Both the position numbers and the translations under genes were made by a program. From the NCBI GenBank assembly GCA_009704445.1, contig WLED01000049.1, positions 1 through 8,103 on the forward strand: a stretch of DNA of 8,103 nucleotides, in the 5' to 3' direction. The notes under the pieces are model-generated. The model did not search any database. It was not told the origin of the DNA and saw only the letters and a list, made by a program, of their open reading frames with translations. Below, piece after piece: positions 1 through 4,037 of this stretch. This DNA comes from Actinomycetota bacterium. GTDB lineage: Bacteria; Actinomycetota; Actinomycetes; Nanopelagicales; Nanopelagicaceae. The stretch's first letter is position 1, and each line of letters starts with the position of its first letter.

Positions 1-13
1 AGAGAACGCTCAT
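1..13 (-). CDS. whiB7: 5' end of a probable WhiB7/WblC-type transcriptional regulator (cut by the window edge)
   Basis: An ATG at 13-11 on the minus strand opens a frame reading M-S-V-L and runs off the left edge after four complete codons. It follows a strong Shine-Dalgarno (GAGGTGA at 24-18). WhiB7 would be a small cytoplasmic Fe-S protein that binds the principal sigma factor and activates intrinsic antibiotic-resistance genes, its own included. No WhiB residues (four cysteines, GVWGG turn, AT-hook) are inside the window. The call rests on three points: the gene lies directly downstream of uvrD2, as whiB7 does in mycobacteria; from memory, M. tuberculosis WhiB7 also starts MSVL; and the roughly 390-nt leader has the upstream ORF and intrinsic terminator typical of whiB7/wblC. 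The presence of a gene start is well supported; the family identity is inference. Confidence 0.58.
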
Positions 14-16
14 GTT

Positions 17-25
17 CTCACCTCT
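17..25 (-). promoter_or_regulatory. Strong ribosome binding site of the leftmost gene
   Basis: The minus strand reads AGAGGTGAG just before the ATG at 13-11. GAGGTGA (24-18) matches the consensus anti-16S pairing, with 7 nt between GAGG and the ATG. This is the best Shine-Dalgarno seen in the window and decides the start of the partial gene at the left edge. Most other starts here have weak or no such signal, so this gene probably depends on leadered translation from a long 5' UTR. Confidence 0.75.
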
Positions 26-134
26 TTTTTCTGGGAAATCATCTCTCCCTGTTGGCCGATTGTTATCGGGTACTGCTTCCGGTCTTTCTCTTTTAGGTTA
101 TTTGTCTTGACTCGAATGAGTTTTTTTCTTTATA

Positions 135-178
135 GAAAAAGAAAAAGGGCTCCGAATCCTTGTGGATTCGAGGCCCTT
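135..178 (-). terminator. Intrinsic terminator inside the probable whiB7 leader (attenuator)
   Basis: On the minus strand, 178-164 pairs with 159-145. The stem has 15 positions (AAGGGC, one C-A mismatch, one G-U, then CGAATCC) closed by the 4-nt loop ACAA. It is followed by UUUUUCUUUUUC at 146-135. The pattern only works on the minus strand; on the plus strand the hairpin is followed by GGCTTC with no T-run. The terminator lies 300 bp beyond the uvrD2 stop, 22 bp beyond the stop of a small upstream ORF, and 120 bp before the next gene start. A terminator placed between a short ORF and a downstream gene fits an attenuator better than a plain uvrD2 terminator, although it would also stop read-through from uvrD2. 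Confidence 0.88.
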
Positions 179-226
179 GGCTTCTAGTTCTATATCGAAT
201 TATTCGATTGAACCACCATTGGCCTC
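170..226 (-). promoter_or_regulatory. Candidate antiterminator pairing between the end of the upstream ORF and the terminator 5' arm
   Basis: GAGGCC at 226-221, in the last codons of the upstream ORF, is the exact complement of GGCCTC at 175-170 in the 5' arm of the terminator. After a 2x2 internal loop, TGG (218-216) can also pair with CCA (180-178). This helix would consume the base of the terminator stem, so both cannot form at once. A ribosome completing the upstream ORF (stop at 202-200) would cover much of the upstream strand and favour termination. A ribosome delayed earlier would leave it free and favour read-through. Two other short complements to the same arm exist: CTTGGC 276-271 with GCCAAG 181-176, and ATTCGA 200-195 with TCGAAT 171-166. 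I paired these by eye and calculated no energies. Confidence 0.5.
194..208 (-). repeat. Small hairpin centred on the upstream ORF stop codon
   Basis: ATCGAA (208-203) and TTCGAT (199-194) are perfectly complementary, and the 3-nt loop is the TAA stop codon of the upstream ORF. The hairpin competes with the possible pairing of ATTCGA (200-195) to the terminator 5' arm. It could be part of the attenuation switch or an AT-rich coincidence; it is weak on its own. Confidence 0.45.
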
Positions 227-355
227 TTGTCCGGCATAAAACGCTGCATAAAACGCAGGCTTTGATGTATGCCAAGAAGACTTCTTGGTTGTATGAGAAG
301 CAGCGATCGCAGCAGAACGCGGTGCGTTTGCTGTTACGAATAATGCGTTAGACAT
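200..355 (-). CDS. 51-aa upstream ORF (leader peptide) of the probable whiB7 gene
   Basis: An ATG at 355-353 opens a 51-codon frame ending in TAA at 202-200. It starts MSNALFVTAN and ends NGGSIE. The start is supported by AGAAGGG at 371-365, nine nt upstream; an in-frame GTG at 382 and ATG at 376 are possible but lie before or inside that site. The peptide is rich in Ala, Ser and Thr, has a KKSSWH segment and a repeated AFYA-AFYA, and shows no domain, signal peptide or membrane segment. The frame lies about 47 nt after a candidate promoter start site and its stop is 22 nt before an intrinsic terminator, the position of the uORF in whiB7/wblC leaders. Its likely role is regulatory: its translation reports ribosome inhibition and sets terminator formation. 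I do not recognise the peptide itself, and uORF sequences in this family are poorly conserved as far as I recall. A free-standing small protein is the alternative. Confidence 0.6.
   Translation of the reverse strand: MSNALFVTANAPRSAAIAASHTTKKSSWHTSKPAFYAAFYAGQEANGGSIE
234..256 (-). repeat. 12-nt tandem repeat inside the upstream ORF
   Basis: GCGTTTTATGC occurs twice in direct tandem with a 12-nt period (256-246 and 244-234, separated by one A). In the upstream ORF frame it encodes AFYA-AFYA. The duplication keeps the reading frame. It lies just upstream of the candidate antiterminator strand, so it may reflect slippage tolerated in a peptide whose sequence matters little. Confidence 0.75.
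272..288 (-). repeat. Perfect inverted repeat (hairpin) within the upstream ORF
   Basis: CCAAGAAG (288-281) and CTTCTTGG (279-272) are exact complements around a single T, giving a 7-bp RNA stem with a 3-nt loop. It encodes the TKKSSW part of the upstream ORF. Its 3' arm also contains CTTGGC, complementary to GCCAAG at 181-176 at the foot of the terminator. The hairpin could therefore be an anti-antiterminator element, opened or closed by the translating ribosome. Confidence 0.6.
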
Positions 356-408
356 ATTCGTTGGCCCTTCTCTCATCTTCACTACCCGCCATGGATAATG
401 AAGTCACA

Positions 409-450
409 ATGGTAAAGCATGGGCGACCTTGCTTGCAAGGTGATTAATTT
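409..450 (-). promoter_or_regulatory. Candidate WhiB7-type promoter downstream of uvrD2
   Basis: On the minus strand an AT-rich block AAATTAAT (450-443) is followed after 4 bp by a -35-like TTGCAA (438-433), an 18-bp spacer and a -10-like TACCAT (414-409). This predicts a start near 404-402. WhiB7 is known to touch an AT-rich block a few bp upstream of the -35 through its AT-hook, including at its own promoter, so the geometry suggests autoregulation. The -35 overlaps a 16-bp inverted repeat (426-441). Both hexamers match consensus at 4 of 6 positions, and the promoter is inferred only. Confidence 0.5.
426..441. repeat. Inverted repeat overlapping the candidate promoter
   Basis: ACCTTGC and GCAAGGT form perfect 7-bp arms around a 2-bp centre. 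It covers the proposed -35 hexamer of the leader promoter and lies 31 bp beyond the uvrD2 stop. No T-run follows on the minus strand, so it is not an obvious uvrD2 terminator. It could be an operator or a weak RNA hairpin at the end of the uvrD2 message. Confidence 0.55.
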
Positions 451-471
451 GAGCCCGCAGAGCCTAAAAAG

Positions 472-2151
472 CTAGCTAATCAGCCCTGCCTCAACTAAAA
501 ATCGTGAGGGCTTACCGCGATAGCTAAGGCGAAGTTCTTTCTTGGCCCGTGTGATTCCGACATAGAACAAACGTCTTTCTTCATCGATCGAAGCTTGGTC
601 GTTTGTGGTGCTGTTGTTCTCTAGAGGCAATATTCCCTCGCTAGCACCCATGAGAATTACGCGCTCCCACTCCAGGCCCTTTGCTGCATGCAAAGTTGCA
701 AGAGTAGTAACTGGCATTGTCGGAGGATTGTTTTGACTTACTAGATCCTCAACTTCACGCAAGTATGTGCGCAAATTCTTAGGCGTAAATGAACTGTCGC
801 TATCTAACTCACGAGCCAAGTGTAAAAGGGCGGCAATTCCATCAATGGACCCACCAGTTAAAAATGGTTGTGCAAGAGTACGTAGTTCATCAAGCCACTG
901 AACTCCATGGGTTGGAATTACAGACGCATTTCGAACTACTCGAAGAAATTCACGCACTTCTTTACGATCAAAAAAACGTTCAGTATTTCGAACTTGATTT
1001 GGCAAGTTGGCAGCGTTCATAGCTTTTTCTAAACCGTTAAGTTGATTATTAGTTCTGGCAAGTACAGCAATTTCTTGAGGCGGAACACCACTTGTTATCA
1101 GTTCAGTAATTTCTCGGATGATGCCAGCAATCTCAGCTGACTCATCGTTATAGGCAGTAATCGTTGGTTTTGAACCGTGTGCATTTACCGCAACTAACTC
1201 GTTGCCCATGGCACCTTTACGCAAAACACTATTTGCCGTAAAGATGATCTCGGGTGTGGATCGATAACCAGTTGTTAATCGGATAACTTCTGCATCTGGA
1301 AATCTATTTGTAAATGAATTAAGAAAAACAGGTGTTGCACCTGCAAAAGAGTAAATTGTCTGGGCGGGATCACCGACAACACATAGTTCTTGGCGACTTC
1401 CAAGCCAAGCATTAAGCAAACGCTGTTGAAGAGGTGACACATCCTGGTATTCATCAACTGTAAAAAAGCGATATTGATCCTGCACTCGCTCTCGAACTTC
1501 ACGTTCTTGCTCGATCATTGCCGTAGTAAGAAGTAAAACATCCTCAAAATCAATTGCTCTTTCCTGATGTTTAACACTTTCATATGCGGTGTAAACCTTT
1601 GCCAATTGTTCTGGATTAATTCTCGGTTTAACTGTGCGCTTAACAGATTCTGATAAATAGTCTGACGGTGCAATTTGTGAAACCTTTGCCCATTCAATCT
1701 CAGTTGCAATATCGCGTAGAAGATCGCGAGATGTTATTGAAAGCTCGCTTTGAAGTTGAGCACGTTTGATTGCCTCGCTTAAAAAGCTTGATTTTGTTGT
1801 GATGAGATCAGGTGTACGACCACCGAAAACCTGAGGCCAAAAAAACGTTAACTGCTTTAGCGCCGCAGCATGGATAGTGCGTGCCGCGACAGATGGAACT
1901 CCCAGGGATCGCAGCCGTGCACGCATTTCTCCTGCAGCACGGGCAGTAAATGTAAGCGCAAGAACTTTATGTGGATCCATCGTTCCAATCGCTGCTGCAT
2001 ATGCGATCCGATGTGTAATGGCGCGAGTTTTTCCAGTTCCTGCACCGGCAATTACGCAAACAGGTCCGCGAGTTGCAAGTGCAACTGCGCGTTGCTCGTT
2101 ATCTAATGCATCAAGAATTTCTTCTGCCCGAATATTGCCTACGGTCTCCAC
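472..2151 (-). CDS. uvrD2: UvrD2-type SF1A DNA helicase lacking the HRDC tail
   Basis: This is a 559-aa ATP-dependent 3'-5' DNA helicase of the UvrD/PcrA group, cytoplasmic, for DNA repair and replication-associated unwinding. Visible motifs are: Walker A AGAGTGKT (35-42), motif Ia LALTFTARAAGEM (64-76), DEYQD (233-237), GDPAQTIYSFAGA (260-272), TGYRS (294-298), TLHAAKGLEWERV (486-498) and VGITRAKKEL (531-540). The GTG at 2151-2149 is chosen because AAGGCGAG lies just upstream and the overlap with nudC is only 13 bp. A TTG at 2205 would add 18 residues but overlap nudC by 67 bp. It forms a transcription unit with nudC and precedes the probable whiB7 leader, the mycobacterial order. Mycobacterial UvrD2 is about 700 aa with tetracysteine and HRDC regions after the motor. 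Here the protein stops 19 residues after motif VI with no such tail, and a promoter follows. Confidence 0.9.
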   Translation of the reverse strand: METVGNIRAEEILDALDNEQRAVALATRGPVCVIAGAGTGKTRAITHRIAYAAAIGTMDPHKVLALTFTARAAGEMRARLRSLGVPSVAARTIHAAALKQLTFFWPQVFGGRTPDLITTKSSFLSEAIKRAQLQSELSITSRDLLRDIATEIEWAKVSQIAPSDYLSESVKRTVKPRINPEQLAKVYTAYESVKHQERAIDFEDVLLLTTAMIEQEREVRERVQDQYRFFTVDEYQDVSPLQQRLLNAWLGSRQELCVVGDPAQTIYSFAGATPVFLNSFTNRFPDAEVIRLTTGYRSTPEIIFTANSVLRKGAMGNELVAVNAHGSKPTITAYNDESAEIAGIIREITELITSGVPPQEIAVLARTNNQLNGLEKAMNAANLPNQVRNTERFFDRKEVREFLRVVRNASVIPTHGVQWLDELRTLAQPFLTGGSIDGIAALLHLARELDSDSSFTPKNLRTYLREVEDLVSQNNPPTMPVTTLATLHAAKGLEWERVILMGASEGILPLENNSTTNDQASIDEERRLFYVGITRAKKELRLSYRGKPSRFLVEAGLIS

Positions 2152-3101
2152 GATTGCTCGCCTTGCAAATCTTTCCGTGAGTAACCTTCTACTCGGGTGT
2201 ACCAAGCTTCAATCATTCTTCTTGCTACTGATATTCCTGGTGGTAACAAAATTTCACCAGATGCGACCGCTTGTTTCATTTCTTCACGACTGAGCCAACG
2301 AACTTCAGTGATTTCTTGACCATCTGGGCGTGCATCTTCTGGACGATCTGAAATAGCTTCAAAGGCAATCATGATCGATGCTGGAAATGGCCATGGTTGA
2401 GAAGTTATATATTTAACTTGCGATGGGTACACGCCAGCTTCTTCAAATATTTCACGGGAAACACACTCTTCAAATGACTCTCCTGTTTCAACAAAGCCTG
2501 CAAATGTTGAGAATCGCTTCTCTGGCCAAATCGGTTGATGACCCAACAAAATACGATCTGCTACATCTCTAACAAGTACGATTACCGCTGGATCAGTTCG
2601 AGGATGATGTTGTGTTGAATCCTTAATACACACACGAACACTTCCTCCAAGATCGCTCACTGTTTGTGCCCCGCATTTGGAACAATGTGTGTGGGTTTCA
2701 TGCCAATTAGCTAAGCCAACTGCATGCATTGCAAGAGTTAAATCTTCGGCATCTAAATTGCCCCCGACTTCACGCAAAGTTTTAAATCCTTCATACTTGT
2801 CTTTTTCATAATCCCCAGAACCATCATCAATAGGCTGGTTTATCCAGGTAGTGCGCCACGCAAAATAAGGTTGGTCGTCAGTGCGACTTGTTCCAAGAAA
2901 GAATCGTTCGCCTTCTATAAAGCTCTCTAATAGTGCCGATACTGCAGTGGCATCAATTAAAGTTAACGCGTCGTTAGTCGCGCTAAGTCGAGCATCGACT
3001 AACTGAATGATCTGAGCCTTCTTCCAGAGCTGCTCCAATTTTGCGGCATCAGTGCGGATCTCGCTGCCACGATCAATTGGTGAAAGATTGAGTTCACTCA
3101 T
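2139..3101 (-). CDS. nudC: NudC: NAD(H) pyrophosphatase / NAD-RNA decapping Nudix hydrolase
   Basis: This 320-aa enzyme hydrolyses NAD(H) to NMN(H) and AMP and, in characterised homologues, removes NAD caps from RNA 5' ends. It has an N-terminal NUDIX-like region, then a zinc-ribbon segment with C140-x2-C143 and C158, then PRTDPAVI. A perfect Nudix box follows (G202-x5-E-x7-REIFEEAGV, 202-224), then the NudC signature SQPWPFPAS (234-242). Where classical zinc ribbons have a fourth cysteine, this protein has C158-I-K-D. As far as I recall, many actinobacterial NudC proteins also lack it. ATG 3101 is preferred over an in-frame TTG at 3110: no Shine-Dalgarno precedes either, while a -10-like TAGCGT (3115-3110) sits at the distance expected for a leaderless ATG. 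It overlaps uvrD2 by 13 bp. Confidence 0.93.
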   Translation of the reverse strand: MSELNLSPIDRGSEIRTDAAKLEQLWKKAQIIQLVDARLSATNDALTLIDATAVSALLESFIEGERFFLGTSRTDDQPYFAWRTTWINQPIDDGSGDYEKDKYEGFKTLREVGGNLDAEDLTLAMHAVGLANWHETHTHCSKCGAQTVSDLGGSVRVCIKDSTQHHPRTDPAVIVLVRDVADRILLGHQPIWPEKRFSTFAGFVETGESFEECVSREIFEEAGVYPSQVKYITSQPWPFPASIMIAFEAISDRPEDARPDGQEITEVRWLSREEMKQAVASGEILLPPGISVARRMIEAWYTRVEGYSRKDLQGEQSWRP

Positions 3102-3122
3102 AGGGGTCAACGCTACTAGCCT
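3093..3122 (+). promoter_or_regulatory. Candidate leaderless promoter of the phosphatase-fold gene
   Basis: TAGCCT (3117-3122) lies exactly 6 bp before the ATG at 3129, placing the predicted start site on the A of the ATG. TTCACT (3093-3098) is an 18-bp-spaced -35-like element inside the first codons of nudC. Its -10 nearly abuts the -10 of the opposing nudC promoter (3110-3115), so the two would compete for RNA polymerase. Confidence 0.4.
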
Positions 3123-3138
3123 TGGGCCATGCTCGTAA
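3110..3138 (-). promoter_or_regulatory. Candidate leaderless promoter of nudC-uvrD2
   Basis: TAGCGT (3115-3110) fits TANNNT and is 8 bp from the nudC ATG, so transcription would begin at or within 1-2 nt of the start codon. A weak TTACGA (3138-3133) lies 17 bp upstream, inside the first codons of the divergent gene. No Shine-Dalgarno is present. Leaderless mRNAs are common in actinobacteria. This is inference from spacing. Confidence 0.4.
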
Positions 3139-3968
3139 CCTCATGGAATCTCCTCCATGCGATGGCCATTCCCCCTACAAATGATGTTTTAGGCGATCAG
3201 CTATTGCTCGGCCAGGCGATGCTCAAAATAAATGCGGACGTCATTGGGGTGCAAGAAGTAGATGAAAAGTTAGAAAGATCGGGAGAAATCTCGCAGGTTC
3301 GATTACTTGCCGAATCTATGGGAGCGGCAGACTGGGCTTTTGCTCCAAGTGTAATTGGAACACCAGGATTTAAATGGCGCGCAGTAAATAGTAGTGAGGC
3401 AGAAATAGTAACTAACAAGAATTCCCATACCAATGATGGTGCAGAGTTAGTTGGTGGTTATGGAATTGGCATCGCTTCAAAAGTTGCAGTCAAACATTGG
3501 GACCGAATTGATTTGGGACGCTCAGTAATTGGTATGCCATTAATCATTCCAGCAGAGGGAAAAGACGGAAAACAAAAAGCAAAGCCAATTTATGTTGCAG
3601 ATGAACCACGGGTCGCACTAGCTGCAACACTTGAAAATGGTTGGACTGTGATAAATACTCATCTTTCTTTTGTTCCATTTGTAAATCTCTACCAGCTTCG
3701 GAAGATAAAACTATGGGCCAAAAAATTAGGCAAACAATATGGGACTCAAGTTCTTATCATTGGGGATTTGAACCTTCCAAAAGGTATCCCAGCACTTGGC
3801 TCTAGCTGGAATTCACTTATTACCCAAAATACATATCCCTCTTGGGGTGCCAAAATTCAGTTTGACTACATTTTAAGTAATTCACTAAAGACCGATCAAT
3901 ATGAAGTGCTAGATACTGTTGCAACTGGAATTAGTGATCATCTTCCAATTCGTGTCAGGATCAGTTAG
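3129..3968 (+). CDS. Endonuclease/exonuclease/phosphatase (EEP) family protein
   Basis: This 279-aa protein has the DNase I-like phosphohydrolase fold, and all its hallmark residues are present: N7 in SWNLLH, E43 in VIGVQEVD, H178 in NTHLS, D213 and N215 in IIGDLNLP, D246 in FDYILSN, and the C-terminal S269-D270-H271. This set marks an active Mg2+-dependent enzyme. The family includes AP endonucleases, nucleases and phosphodiesterases acting on lipids or small molecules. The sequence does not show which substrate applies, and it lacks the full signature I would expect of ExoIII/XthA. There is no signal peptide, so it is likely cytoplasmic. Start ATG 3129 gives the conserved N-terminal strand at residue 2 and a leaderless promoter fit. 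It is divergent from nudC (27 bp) and convergent with adnB, so it is transcribed alone. Its DNA-repair neighbours hint at nucleic-acid processing, but that is guilt by association. Confidence 0.85.
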   Translation: MLVTSWNLLHAMAIPPTNDVLGDQLLLGQAMLKINADVIGVQEVDEKLERSGEISQVRLLAESMGAADWAFAPSVIGTPGFKWRAVNSSEAEIVTNKNSHTNDGAELVGGYGIGIASKVAVKHWDRIDLGRSVIGMPLIIPAEGKDGKQKAKPIYVADEPRVALAATLENGWTVINTHLSFVPFVNLYQLRKIKLWAKKLGKQYGTQVLIIGDLNLPKGIPALGSSWNSLITQNTYPSWGAKIQFDYILSNSLKTDQYEVLDTVATGISDHLPIRVRIS

Positions 3969-4037
3969 CCAAATCCATTCTCCTTTTGAAGTGAAGTCTT
4001 TAAATGAAGGATTAAGAGAAATAGTCAGTATTAATAA
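3969..4037. other. Convergent intergenic spacer with no clear terminator
   Basis: These 69 bp separate the 3' ends of the plus-strand EEP gene and the minus-strand adnB. The spacer is A+T-rich. It holds only a short imperfect pairing of AATCC with GGATT and a 5-bp inverted repeat, CAGTA/TACTG (4026-4030 and 4039-4043), that reaches into the adnB stop. Neither is followed by a convincing T-run. Termination may rely on Rho or on the opposing transcription. Confidence 0.5.

Larger units (their letters stand above)
14..403 (-). promoter_or_regulatory. Probable whiB7/wblC-type attenuation leader (5' UTR)
   Basis: From a predicted start site near 404-402 to the ATG at 13-11, the minus strand carries, in order: a ribosome binding site, a 51-codon ORF, overlapping alternative hairpins, an intrinsic terminator and a second ribosome binding site. 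Long leaders with a uORF and terminator are established for mycobacterial whiB7 and Streptomyces wblC, where translation-inhibiting antibiotics relieve termination. The 120 nt after the terminator also hold a small hairpin, CCGAT-AACA-ATCGG (69-56). An AGAAAAA run (129-123) could pair with the second U-run (140-134). No other gene is supported in this stretch. Confidence 0.6.

Noticed and set aside
93..275. Minus-strand 60-aa frame overlapping the uORF and terminator
   Set aside because: It reads straight through the terminator stem and U-run (encoding a Phe run), starts at a TTG without a ribosome binding site, and overlaps the better-supported uORF out of frame.
303..310. GCGATCGC palindrome (resembles the cyanobacterial HIP1 octamer)
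   Set aside because: It is a single copy here, arising from Ala/Ile/Ala codons in the uORF; one octamer is no evidence of a repeat family.
160..351. Plus-strand 63-aa frame opposite the uORF
   Set aside because: It is the antisense shadow of the uORF and terminator region, with no ribosome binding site or recognisable motif.
2152..2205. TTG at 2205 as the uvrD2 start
   Set aside because: It overlaps nudC by 67 bp and uses a rare start codon; the GTG at 2151 has AAGGCGAG upstream and gives an N-terminus of normal length before the Q-motif.
1877..2293. Plus-strand 138-aa frame opposite the start of uvrD2
   Set aside because: It is antisense to the helicase Walker A region and the nudC 3' end, whose conserved motifs show the minus strand is coding.
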